Source of the DNA: Spirochaeta cellobiosiphila DSM 17781
GTDB lineage: Bacteria; Spirochaetota; Spirochaetia; DSM-17781
DNA length: 64,000 nucleotides
Direction: 5' to 3'
Assembly: GCF_000426705.1 (NCBI RefSeq)
Contig: NZ_KE384556.1
Coordinates: 366,876 to 430,875 of the forward strand
Shown: piece by piece, positions 45,042-53,631 of the stretch
Layout of the letters: each line of letters opens with the position of its first letter
How positions within the stretch are numbered: position 1 is the stretch's first letter
The notes under the pieces: model-generated
The model's input: the letters and a program-made list of their open reading frames with translations, nothing else
The model's database searches: none
Told to the model about the DNA's origin: nothing
Made by a program: the position numbers and the translations under genes

Positions 45042-45746
45042 TTATAAGATATAACAGACAGAAGACAATACAGCTACAAGGAGAAAGAACATATCCCCTA
45101 GACCAAAACCAATCTTACAAATATTTGTTCGTTTAATGGGGCTCCCTAGTCCTCTTGTTAAGGCAGAAACAGATAAATCCTCTCCTATACTAACTATGGA
45201 TGAAAGCAACGGAACAAAACAGTATTCCAGGTAACGAATAGGATTAATAATAAAAATCTTATTGTGTAGTTCTCTCATTCTCATGGCACTATATATATGT
45301 TTGTATTCTTCCCTAATGGTAGGAAAAAACCTAAACATAACAGATAAGGGGATAGTAAGCATTTTAGGCATATGCATCCTTTCCATAGCCACCAAAAACT
45401 GACTTACAGTTGTTGTTTCCATTATATAAAATCCTACAATAACGGAAGGAAGAAGTCTTGTAATAATACCTGATATCATTGTTATGATTATGTTCAAAAC
45501 ACCATGAGTATTGTACACAAGATTCTTTTCAGAATAGGATGCCGCCAACAGAAGAACCCCATAAAGGATTGAAGATTTCATTCTTTTGAGAAACAGAAGC
45601 AAAATAAAAGGGATAGTAGCTAGAACTATTCTAGGATATATATGGGCTCCTTCTATCCCACCACTAATCATAAATATACTAATAATTAAGACTAAAACTA
45701 GCTTGGTTCTAGGATCCAGTACTAATATATATCCTTGTTTCTTCAT
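45042..45746 (-). CDS. ECF transporter transmembrane (T) component
   Basis: A 234-residue membrane protein with about five segments. The T-component coupling motif is around MRMRELHNKIF (about residues 147-158), near the usual A-R-G-type motif region. It links the S component to the ATPase. Its ATG overlaps the S-component stop (TAATG) and the ATPase follows after 14 bp. Confidence 0.88.
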   Translation of the reverse strand: MKKQGYILVLDPRTKLVLVLIISIFMISGGIEGAHIYPRIVLATIPFILLLFLKRMKSSILYGVLLLAASYSEKNLVYNTHGVLNIIITMISGIITRLLPSVIVGFYIMETTTVSQFLVAMERMHMPKMLTIPLSVMFRFFPTIREEYKHIYSAMRMRELHNKIFIINPIRYLEYCFVPLLSSIVSIGEDLSVSALTRGLGSPIKRTNICKIGFGLGDMFFLLVAVLSSVCYIL

Positions 45747-46327
45747 TAAGCGATCCCGACTCTTTGAAAGTGTTTTTTAAGAACTTTTCTTCCTAAATAC
45801 GCTCCAAGAATAGACCCAATTATGGCTAAAATAAATAGAATAATAATCATGTTACCACTCATGAGAGACATCAATTTATCCGTGTATTCATCACCATAGC
45901 CCTTACTGGTTCGTTCTATAAAACTATCTCTCATTATCCACATAGGTAGCATAGCACCAAATATCCATTCAGAAAAAACAGCATAACTAATAACTAATTT
46001 GGGCCAACTATTATATTTTCCAGATAATAAAATAAGATCAGCAAAAACAGGTAACAAAATTCCCGTAATAAGAATAGGCCAACCATGACCTGTTACAAAC
46101 ATAAAGATAGTTATTAATACACCAGTTATGCTAATCATCCCAAACTTCTTAACCTTTGTCAGATAGAGCATAAAAGGGATTCCTCCAACAAAAGGAATAG
46201 CAAAGGGGAGTGCCACCATAAACATAGGAATATACCCAAACATTGCTACTGCAAAAAAGACGACTATATAAATAGCCGTAAACAAACCTACATTTATTAA
46301 ATCTTTTGTCGTTAATTTATTTCCCAT
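45746..46327 (-). CDS. ECF S component, MptD (Trep_Strep) family
   Basis: A 193-residue substrate-binding membrane subunit with about six segments (for example YIVVFFAVAMFGYIPMFMVALPFAIPF). It fits the MptD family, first noted in Treponema and Streptococcus, whose substrate is not established. The start is ATG 46327: AGGAGAG lies 11 bases upstream and the longer frame (to 46351) adds only polar residues. The start lies inside the end of the ABC pseudogene, a sign that the genes were once coupled. Confidence 0.85.
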   Translation of the reverse strand: MGNKLTTKDLINVGLFTAIYIVVFFAVAMFGYIPMFMVALPFAIPFVGGIPFMLYLTKVKKFGMISITGVLITIFMFVTGHGWPILITGILLPVFADLILLSGKYNSWPKLVISYAVFSEWIFGAMLPMWIMRDSFIERTSKGYGDEYTDKLMSLMSGNMIIILFILAIIGSILGAYLGRKVLKKHFQRVGIA

Positions 46328-46610
46328 AATCGTTTCTCTCCTTTTTATCACTCTGAGTTTTTACCATAGTGAAAAATATACCATTCATCTTTTGTAATTC
46401 ACTGGGAGTACCCTTTTCTACAATTGATCCGTTTTTTAAAACAACTATGTTATCCGCGCTTTGAATAGTCCGCATTCTATGTGCAATAATGAGAACGGTT
46501 TTATTTTTAACAAGTTCACTAAGCGCTAACTGAATTTTACTTTCATTCTGAGCATCCAATGAAGCAGTAGCCTCATCAAGAAGAAGAATAGGGGCATCTT
46601 TTTTATAAAG
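46317..46610 (-). pseudogene. C-terminal remnant of an ABC exporter-type ATP-binding protein
   Basis: The last 97 residues of an ABC ATPase. The frame begins abruptly just before Walker B (DAPILLLDEATASLDAQNE) and continues through the H-loop (LIIAHRMRT) to a normal C-terminus. Walker A, the signature motif and all membrane segments are gone. The break coincides with the point where the tetR fragment ends. In related loci one or two fused ABC permease/ATPase genes sit between tetR and the S component, so they were probably deleted here. Confidence 0.85.
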
Positions 46611-46752
46611 TCATCACATTTATATTACCCTTAGTAACACCTGCTTTTTGAGCAATATTTCGCAAAGAGGCTTTTTCAAAACCCATACTGAGAAACTCAA
46701 GTTTGGCTGTTTGTAATACCATTTCTCTTACGTCTTCTTTCTTTTTTTGCAT
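46603..46752 (-). pseudogene. N-terminal remnant of a TetR-family regulator
   Basis: 49 codons encode an intact TetR helix-turn-helix (AKLEFLSMGFEKASLRNIAQ, then KAGVTKGNI). Where YYYF should follow, the frame instead gives NVMTL and a stop. The ligand-binding domain is absent. It overlaps the start of the ABC remnant by 8 bases, so the two fragments meet at one deletion joint (about 46603-46620). The fragment might still be translated as a DNA-binding stub, but without a dimerisation domain it is unlikely to work. Confidence 0.85.
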
Positions 46753-46864
46753 TCAATAAATCCCACTGGACTTTGTTAATGTACATTAATTCTATTTCTT
46801 TATCAACATATCTAATGATCTTGTAGTTATTTTTTAAAATTGTTAAATTTAATGACATATAGGT

Positions 46865-46897
46865 AAAACCCCACCACTAATGGGTGGGGTTTTTATA
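46865..46897. terminator. nrdJ terminator, bidirectional
   Basis: AAAACCCCACC (46865-46875) pairs with GGTGGGGTTTT (46883-46893). Both strands run into T-rich sequence. The nrdJ stop codon is 8 bases away. Confidence 0.85.
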
Positions 46898-46900
46898 AGA

Positions 46901-49900
46901 TTAACTACAACCTGTAGTAGATCCACAAGTTTCACATTTCAAACAGGTACCATTACGAACAAGAGTAAAGTGGCCACAAGTAGGACAAGGATCTCCTTCG
47001 TAGCCTTGCATTCGGGCAATTTCCCGTTGGGACGGGGATTTTGATTCTGCTTTTTCAACCCCTTTTAAAGAAGAGGCCCTGGTTTTTGATTTAACAACCT
47101 TCTTAATTTTCACATCATTCATACCCTTACTATCTACTTCAGAAGGCTTAACTTGAACCAGATCTGTTCGTCCTAAATAAGACAAAGCGAGATCTCTGAA
47201 TATAAAATCAAGGACAGATGTAGTCATTTTTATGTTGTCATGCCCCCTAACAATACCACTTGGTTCAAAGCGGGTAAAAGTAAAGGCATCAACATATTCC
47301 TCTAAGGGCACACCATATTGAAGCCCCAAACTTACAGCAATGGCAAAACTATTCAATAAGGATCGAAAAGCAGCCCCTTCCTTATGCATATCAAGGAAGA
47401 TCTCTCCTAACTGTCCATCTTCATACTCACCTGTTCGTAGAAACAAACTATGACCACCAATCTTAGCCTTTTGAGTATATCCGTTCCTTCTACTGGGAAG
47501 GGGAATTCGTTCTTCACTTCTGGTGTTTAACACAGGAGACGTGGGGACTTGTCCATTCTTAACCTGATCCTCAATGGTCATCAGTGCATCAGCAATGCCA
47601 TCTTTATGAGAAGACAGACTACTCAATGGTTGACTTAGTTTGGAACCATCACGATAGAGGGCTATGGCTTTAAGCATATAATTCCAAGACATCTGATAAG
47701 CCCCTTTAACTTCATCTACAGTAGCAGAATTGGGCATATTTATAGTCTTGGAAATAGCACCGGATATAAAAGGTTGGGCCGCAGCCATCATCGTGATATG
47801 AGCTTCCCAGGGTATGGATCTCGTCCCGATCTTACCACTGGGAGTTGCAGTATCAAATATGGAATAGTGTTCTTTCCTTAAGTGGGGGGCCCCTTCCAAA
47901 GTCATCGTTCCACAAGCATAGAACTCAGCAGCCTGAATATCCTCTTGGGTAAAACCAAGATGCCCTAGAAGATTAAATCCTGCCAAACTATAGGTAACTT
48001 TGGGTATGCCCAATACATTCTCAACAAACTCATTACCTAAGGTATAAGGGGTAAAGACTCCTGCAAAACTAAAGGCATTTTTAAGAGAATCATCAATTTT
48101 AGCTAGAATTTCCGGAGGGAATTGCTTTGCTGTCAATCTCTCATAAGATACCCCGGGAGCACCTTTTAAGGATCCTGTACCCAGACAGTAACTAACCATA
48201 TCTTCAATCTGATCATGGGTATAACCAATCTTAGCCAAAGCAGGTTTGATGGAGTTATTAATGATCTTGAAGTATCCCCCTCCGGCCAATTTTTTAAACT
48301 TAACCAAAGCAAAATCCGGTTCTACTCCCGTTGTATCACAATCCATTACCAGACCAATAGTTCCTGTAGGAGCTATAACTGATACCTGGGCATTTCTATA
48401 TCCATATTTGTCACCATACTCTAAAGCCTGATCCCAGCTTAATCGAGCCGCTTCCAGCAAATTACCGGGACAAATATCTTCATCAATTCCTATAGGATAG
48501 ACACTTAATCCTTCATACTCATCATGGGGGAGATTATAAGCAGCCCGTCTATGATTTCGGATAACCTTGAGCATATGCTTCTTATTAGCTTCATAACGAA
48601 CAAAAGGACCTAACTCAGAAGCCATTTCCGCACTAGCCTTATAAGATTCTCCTGTAAGAATAGAAGCTAAAGCACCAGCGACAGTACGGCCTTCATCAGA
48701 ATCATAGGGTATACCCATCACCATAAGTAGTGCGCCTACATTGGCATAACCTAATCCAAGAGTACGATAATCATAGGATCTCTGGGCTATCTCCTTAGAG
48801 GGGAATTGGGCCATCACGACAGAGATCTCAAGAATCAAAGTCCAAATCCGTATAGCATGTCTATAACTATCCAAATCAAAGGAACAGGTTTCTACATTGT
48901 AGTATTTCATAAGATTCAAGGAAGCCAGGTTACAAGCGGTGTCATCAAGAAACATATACTCTGAACAGGGATTAGATCCCCGGATCTCACCGTCTTCAGG
49001 ACAGGTATGCCATTCATTTATTGTAGAATGGAACTGGATACCCGGATCAGCGCATTTCCAGGCTGCTTGGGCGATTTTATTCCATAAATCCCGGGCTCTG
49101 ATGGTTTTCATAACTTGCCCTTCTACACGCCCTTTGAGCTCCCAATCTTTATCATCTAATACAGCACGCATAAACTCAGTGGTTAATCGAATAGAATTAT
49201 TAGAAGACTGTCCACTTACTGAAGAATAAGCCTCTTCATCCCATTCTGTTGAAAATTGTTCCAAATCAGTATCATCAATACCTTGTTTGGCCAGCTGCAT
49301 TATTTGATAAAGAAAAGGAGAAGGTACCTCATCATGGATAGCTTCTTCTATAGCCTGATATAAGGCATGATTCTGTTTTGGGTTGAACTTGGCTTCATCA
49401 GAACCTTTAAAGGAACGGATAGACTCAAATATTTTATCTACCTGCTTTTTAATAATCTTGGATCCAGCCACCAAAGAAGCAACCTTGTGCTCTTCTTTTA
49501 CTTTCCAGTCTATATATCTTTCTATGTCTGGATGATCAGCATCGAGGGTGACCATTTTAGCAGCCCGTCTGGTCGTACCCCCACTTTTAATAGCTGAGGC
49601 AGAACGGTCCATTATCTTAAGAAAGGATAAGAGCCCCGAAGAAATGCCTCCTCCTGAGAGTTGCTCTCCTTCTCCCCGAATTTTGGAGAAGTTGGATCCT
49701 GTACCAGAACCATATTTGAATAGACGAGCTTCCCTGGTAATCAGATCCATAATACCACTTTCATTAACCAGATCATCTTCTACATTCATAATGAAGCAGG
49801 CATGAGGTTGAGGTCTCTCATAAGCACTGGTAGAGGCTTTGACTTTATTCGTATCAGGATCTACATAGAAGTGTCCCTGGCTAGGGCCGTCAATTCCATA

Positions 49901-50311
49901 TACAGAATGGAGACCAGTATTGAACCATTGAGGCGAATTGGGAGCGCCCATTTGATGGGACAGCATATAACAAACTTCATCATAGAAAGCTTGTGAATCC
50001 TCTTCTGTTTTAAGATATCCTGCTCTCTCCCCCCAGATTTTCCAGGTGTATGCTAAACGATGAAAGACTTGCCTGGCATCATTCTCTCCCCCAGTCGATC
50101 CATCTTCCTTAGGAACACCTGCTTTACGAAAGTACTTTTGAGCTATGATGTCTGTTGCAATTTGACTCCACCCTTCAGGAACGACTACATCATCTTGTTT
50201 GAAGATAGCCTTCCCTTCAGGATTGCGAATTTCACTAGTCCTTTTTACCCAGTTAATTCCTTCATACGGCGATTTACTTTTTTTTGTAAAGTGTCTTTTA
50301 ATTTCCACCAC
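46901..50311 (-). CDS. nrdJ: Adenosylcobalamin-dependent (class II) ribonucleotide reductase
   Basis: A 1136-residue enzyme that makes deoxyribonucleotides with or without oxygen, using vitamin B12. The ten-stranded barrel shows [21 protein letters not shown] split near residues 450-470, and [21 protein letters not shown]. The C-terminus carries a zinc-ribbon-like tail with CPTCG and [13 protein letters not shown], which includes the redox cysteine pair. The start is GTG 50311 after AGGGGAG; a second GTG follows immediately. An NrdR box covers the predicted transcript start. Confidence 0.96.
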   Translation of the reverse strand: MVEIKRHFTKKSKSPYEGINWVKRTSEIRNPEGKAIFKQDDVVVPEGWSQIATDIIAQKYFRKAGVPKEDGSTGGENDARQVFHRLAYTWKIWGERAGYLKTEEDSQAFYDEVCYMLSHQMGAPNSPQWFNTGLHSVYGIDGPSQGHFYVDPDTNKVKASTSAYERPQPHACFIMNVEDDLVNESGIMDLITREARLFKYGSGTGSNFSKIRGEGEQLSGGGISSGLLSFLKIMDRSASAIKSGGTTRRAAKMVTLDADHPDIERYIDWKVKEEHKVASLVAGSKIIKKQVDKIFESIRSFKGSDEAKFNPKQNHALYQAIEEAIHDEVPSPFLYQIMQLAKQGIDDTDLEQFSTEWDEEAYSSVSGQSSNNSIRLTTEFMRAVLDDKDWELKGRVEGQVMKTIRARDLWNKIAQAAWKCADPGIQFHSTINEWHTCPEDGEIRGSNPCSEYMFLDDTACNLASLNLMKYYNVETCSFDLDSYRHAIRIWTLILEISVVMAQFPSKEIAQRSYDYRTLGLGYANVGALLMVMGIPYDSDEGRTVAGALASILTGESYKASAEMASELGPFVRYEANKKHMLKVIRNHRRAAYNLPHDEYEGLSVYPIGIDEDICPGNLLEAARLSWDQALEYGDKYGYRNAQVSVIAPTGTIGLVMDCDTTGVEPDFALVKFKKLAGGGYFKIINNSIKPALAKIGYTHDQIEDMVSYCLGTGSLKGAPGVSYERLTAKQFPPEILAKIDDSLKNAFSFAGVFTPYTLGNEFVENVLGIPKVTYSLAGFNLLGHLGFTQEDIQAAEFYACGTMTLEGAPHLRKEHYSIFDTATPSGKIGTRSIPWEAHITMMAAAQPFISGAISKTINMPNSATVDEVKGAYQMSWNYMLKAIALYRDGSKLSQPLSSLSSHKDGIADALMTIEDQVKNGQVPTSPVLNTRSEERIPLPSRRNGYTQKAKIGGHSLFLRTGEYEDGQLGEIFLDMHKEGAAFRSLLNSFAIAVSLGLQYGVPLEEYVDAFTFTRFEPSGIVRGHDNIKMTTSVLDFIFRDLALSYLGRTDLVQVKPSEVDSKGMNDVKIKKVVKSKTRASSLKGVEKAESKSPSQREIARMQGYEGDPCPTCGHFTLVRNGTCLKCETCGSTTGCS

Positions 50312-50342
50312 ACTCCCCTATTTAGTTGTAATTTTTAAAACA

Positions 50343-50387
50343 ACACTATATATGGTGTATTATCGAATTAACAAGAATGGATTGCAA
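50343..50387 (-). promoter_or_regulatory. nrdJ promoter with NrdR box
   Basis: On the minus strand TTGCAA (50382-50387), a 17-base spacer and GATAAT (50359-50364). ACACCATATATAGTGT follows at once (50343-50358 read on this strand). It fits the NrdR-box consensus closely and covers the expected transcription start. NrdR is not encoded in the window. Only one clear box is seen. Confidence 0.7.
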
Positions 50388-50467
50388 GAACAAATAAGTT
50401 TTTTTAAAGTAAATTTAGAAGAGTTCCCAAGAATAGAATGGGGGACGAATGATAAGGAAAGGATCCC

Positions 50468-51874
50468 TTAGTTCTTGATAAATATTCTCATTTCTCCTGA
50501 TTTAATTCCATACTGAGGGATAGTAAATTCTTCGATCAACTGAGATGTGTCAACAAAGATAGTGGGGTTATCCCTAAGATATTGATTAAGAAAACCATTT
50601 AGATAAGGTCTGGAAGATAGAACACGCCCAACAGATAAAGGCCCCAGATAAGCTCTGGCATCCTCTTTAGGCTGCTGCATTAGGTAAGCCATGAACTCAT
50701 TTATCAATAGATATTCATTATCAACATCATACTGACGCCAATCTAACTGAATGCTCCAGAAACGGTGACTGTCCTCATCCAAATCATACCAAACTTTACG
50801 AATATAATCCCGATACAGTGGATCCGTAAAAAAAAGGCCATGAAACAATTCATGAGTTAAGAGGAACCGACGCAAATAATCATAAGATTCAAAGGAGGCA
50901 CTCACAATCGCTCCTTTCCCCTCTCTATATTTATCAGAATCTATTTGGATCACACCCAATTCAAGAAGCCAATTCTTCAAGACAAGTTCTTCCTCGTTTA
51001 AAGGGAACTTCTCTTCTTCCACCAAGTTGAAAAAAGCAGCTAAATCATCAGCCTTATAATCATGAGCATTATAGCCATGACGTGAAGCCAAATATCTGTT
51101 ACTCCTGAGAATACCTACAGAGCCTTTCTTTTCCACAAAGAAGGCCAAGCGTTTAAGAAAACGGGATTGTACACGGTAATCTCGAAACATGAAGACATAG
51201 ACATCATCCTTCACCCCCCATTGGAACAATCCATATTCAGGAGATTGCCATAAAATCTGACTTTCCTCTAAAACCATCTGGCCCGCATCAATAGAAGGAA
51301 TTAGCCCCTTATCTTCAACAGCTTCTAATGCGAATACAGAGGAAACATCCTCCAGGGACAAAGAACGCCCTGCATCAAAGAAATAAAAAGGTTCCTTTTT
51401 ATCCGTGCCTCTAGCGCTATAGGAGACATCACCATCAAAATTCATAGTCAAATCCCGGCCTAAAGCTATTTGAACCATCAACTTATCACTGTCCTCATGG
51501 AAATCGAAATGAAAGGATTCATCCCTCTGAGGCAGGATTTGAAAGCTCTTCACCTTAAGAGGCTGATTCGTCCTTACAGAACGTATATATCTAACATAAC
51601 CAAGAGGAATAATGATACGTTCAAAACTACCTGAAGGGAGATGTAAGACTTTCTTATCATTCAATCCGGTGAAATCTATGGTCATTCTGTCAGGGATGAT
51701 GACATCTTTTAAAACAATAGAGACAAAATCATCAACCCAGTAGGGGCTGTCCCAGAACCACTTAACTCCTTGATCAAAAGGAATGTAATGAGCTGATTTC
51801 TCAGGACCAGCCCAGGCCATGCCAGACAGAAGACAGAAGATTAACCCAAGGAGATAATGCTTTTGGCGAATAAT
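50468..51874 (-). CDS. Exported HExxH metallopeptidase-like protein, probable ATT start
   Basis: About 468 residues. A gluzincin-type site is visible: LTHELFHGLFF, with a further Glu in LINEFMAYLMQ about 50 residues later. The first ATG in frame (51820) would remove most of a signal peptide. Read upstream, the frame gives RQKHYLLGLIFCLLSGMAWA, a clear signal sequence. The only start-like codon with a ribosome binding site (AGAGAGG, 7 bases before) is ATT at 51874. The N-terminus overlaps the end of the preceding gene by 34 bases. The substrate is unknown. Confidence 0.65.
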   Translation of the reverse strand: MIRQKHYLLGLIFCLLSGMAWAGPEKSAHYIPFDQGVKWFWDSPYWVDDFVSIVLKDVIIPDRMTIDFTGLNDKKVLHLPSGSFERIIIPLGYVRYIRSVRTNQPLKVKSFQILPQRDESFHFDFHEDSDKLMVQIALGRDLTMNFDGDVSYSARGTDKKEPFYFFDAGRSLSLEDVSSVFALEAVEDKGLIPSIDAGQMVLEESQILWQSPEYGLFQWGVKDDVYVFMFRDYRVQSRFLKRLAFFVEKKGSVGILRSNRYLASRHGYNAHDYKADDLAAFFNLVEEEKFPLNEEELVLKNWLLELGVIQIDSDKYREGKGAIVSASFESYDYLRRFLLTHELFHGLFFTDPLYRDYIRKVWYDLDEDSHRFWSIQLDWRQYDVDNEYLLINEFMAYLMQQPKEDARAYLGPLSVGRVLSSRPYLNGFLNQYLRDNPTIFVDTSQLIEEFTIPQYGIKSGEMRIFIKN

Positions 51875-52611
51875 TCGGCTACCTCTCTCTTTCTTTCTGG
51901 ATCGAGATCCCCTTCCTTCCTCAACAGAGCTTCAAGACGACCTTCATACCCCTCAGGTAAAATAGCTAATTGACTACCTAAGGAATCCAATTGACGGGGA
52001 GCCGGCTCAAATTGACGATTGATAGCAAACAGGCTACCCATTCCATGGGTAAGGAACTTACTTAATGATAATTGAGTAAACAATCTATCCCCTTTTAGGA
52101 CAGCGGCACTAAAATCATTAAGGGCATTCTCCATTCTTGTTATATGATAACGTTTTCTGTGCCACCAGAATTCATCATTCAAGAGAGCCACACGGGATCG
52201 AGCCCGTTCTAACCAGTCTCTCTTTTCTTCAATAATCTGGGCATTACAAAGCCGAAATAGCACGTAGGTACTATCAGATTTTAGTTCATAGGGAGGAATC
52301 TCTGCTTCATCCAGCAGCTGATTAATGGTATTGATCTCTTTATATTCTATCCGCACTGGCAAATCGTCAACTACAAACCTGTCTTTTTCCTTGCCAACAG
52401 AGGATTCAAAAGCTCCTGATTGGGGAAACATCCGACGACGTTCATCCTTAACAGGTAAAAAACCTTGGTAATAAACATCCAAGGCCAAATAAAAATAGGG
52501 ATCAAAGGGATCCAACTCATTAAGTCCGGCTAGGGTGACAACATATACAGAATCCCAACCGATCAGAGTTTGAGCTATATCCTTAGCCAAGCTCTGAGCT
52601 TCACTTCTCAT
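51841..52611 (-). CDS. Hypothetical protein, partner of the exported peptidase gene
   Basis: A 256-residue mixed alpha/beta protein that I do not recognise. No signal peptide is seen. ATG 52611 is chosen because GAGGA lies 7 bases upstream; the open frame continues to 52713 but would collide with the divergent gene. It overlaps the next gene's predicted N-terminus, so the two are an operon. Helical, charged C-terminus (LEALLRKEGDLDPERKRE). Confidence 0.65.
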   Translation of the reverse strand: MRSEAQSLAKDIAQTLIGWDSVYVVTLAGLNELDPFDPYFYLALDVYYQGFLPVKDERRRMFPQSGAFESSVGKEKDRFVVDDLPVRIEYKEINTINQLLDEAEIPPYELKSDSTYVLFRLCNAQIIEEKRDWLERARSRVALLNDEFWWHRKRYHITRMENALNDFSAAVLKGDRLFTQLSLSKFLTHGMGSLFAINRQFEPAPRQLDSLGSQLAILPEGYEGRLEALLRKEGDLDPERKREVAELFAKSIISLG

Positions 52612-52682
52612 TCTATGTTCCTCATTTACAAACACTACGCTATAATTAAGCTGATACACTATATCATAGGATAGATTATTTG

Positions 52683-53165
52683 ATGAAGACACTCCTCCTT
52701 GGAATCTCCCCACCCCAGAACGGGGATGTGGAACTATATAACTTAAAAAGAGAGCTACTCAGTCAATATAGAGAGACGGGGGCTCTTATATTCCCTCCGT
52801 TTATTCCCTTGGGGACCATAGATCAATTAACAAAATCAAAGGAAATCAGTCAAAAACTTCAGACCTTAGAAGGAATAGAATTGTCCCGGGATTGGTACCT
52901 TAGCTCTGAACTTTTAGGTAATAACTTGTATATCAAGACAAATATTCCAGGAAGCCGGGAATTTTGGACAAAAACCTTTCCCGATTTAGACTGGAAATGC
53001 CCAGAAGGTATATTAATGGGCCACAACATAATCAATGTCCCAGACCTACAGATTCCCTCCCTACACTGGCATGTATGGAAACTTATTCTACTAGCCTATG
53101 AATCACCGTCCCCTGAGGAACACAAATGGTGGGTAGAAGAAGAAATTAACAAAAAGCCTAAATAG
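52683..53165 (+). CDS. Hypothetical protein of 160 residues
   Basis: A cytoplasmic protein without recognised domain. It begins MKTLLLGISPPQNGD and is rich in Leu, Pro and Trp (LHWHVWKLILLAYESPSPEE). It is divergent from the 256-residue gene, with 71 bp between starts. ATG 52683 is preferred to TTG 52680. The DUF1232 gene follows after 39 bp. Confidence 0.6.
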   Translation: MKTLLLGISPPQNGDVELYNLKRELLSQYRETGALIFPPFIPLGTIDQLTKSKEISQKLQTLEGIELSRDWYLSSELLGNNLYIKTNIPGSREFWTKTFPDLDWKCPEGILMGHNIINVPDLQIPSLHWHVWKLILLAYESPSPEEHKWWVEEEINKKPK

Positions 53166-53204
53166 TATTATATTGAGTTATATATAGCAGTAAAAGGAGA
53201 TACT

Positions 53205-53627
53205 ATGGCTTCTGCCCATCCTATTAATGACCTGAGTAAACTTGAAGAAGAGTTTAAAAAATCTCAAAGAAAAGCCAAGAAAATATATCGCAAACCAGAA
53301 GAAGTTCATAAGGTACTCAAAGATTCAGAGAGCAAAGCCTATGATGTCAGAGACAAAATAGAATCTGTCTGGGAGTATATCCTTCTCTTTATTGATCTTG
53401 TAAAGAATTGGGTAACTCAGAAATACGATAAGATTCCTGGTAAAAGTATTATCTCAATCATTGCTGGACTATTATATTTTGTATCTCCTATTGATTTAAT
53501 ACCTGATATGATACCTGTCATTGGTTATTTAGATGATATATTTGTCATAGGCTTAGTAGTAAAAGCAGTCAAACATGATCTGGAAGCCTATAAACATTGG
53601 TTGGAAGAGCAAAAACTGGTTCAATAG
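53205..53627 (+). CDS. DUF1232 (YkvA-type) membrane-associated protein
   Basis: A 140-residue protein. The C-terminal DUF1232 motif is clear: LYFVSPIDLIPDMIPVIGYLDD (about residues 92-113), a short hydrophobic hairpin. The N-terminal 60 residues are lysine-rich helix. The function of the family is unknown. AAAGGAG precedes the ATG. It is convergent with the histidine kinase gene. Confidence 0.85.
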   Translation: MASAHPINDLSKLEEEFKKSQRKAKKIYRKPEEVHKVLKDSESKAYDVRDKIESVWEYILLFIDLVKNWVTQKYDKIPGKSIISIIAGLLYFVSPIDLIPDMIPVIGYLDDIFVIGLVVKAVKHDLEAYKHWLEEQKLVQ

Positions 53628-53631
53628 CTCA

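Noticed and set aside
50311-50330. Second NrdR box next to the nrdJ start
   Set aside because: CACTCCCCTATTTAGTTG has only a loose resemblance, and its internal spacing is too long for a 16-base box.
50312-50467. Cobalamin riboswitch upstream of the B12-dependent reductase
   Set aside because: The leader is under 60 bases if the promoter at 50359-50387 is right, and no B12-box-like sequence was seen. The NrdR box explains control better.
51820-51874. Programmed frameshift joining the 256-residue protein to the peptidase
   Set aside because: No slippery heptamer was seen, and the upstream part of the peptidase frame encodes a normal signal peptide that would be pointless inside a fusion. A non-AUG start is simpler. 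A sequencing error remains possible.
52612-52713. N-terminal extension of the 256-residue protein overlapping the divergent gene
   Set aside because: The extra 34 codons start at TTG without a ribosome binding site and overlap the other gene's start, while ATG 52611 has GAGGA at the right distance.
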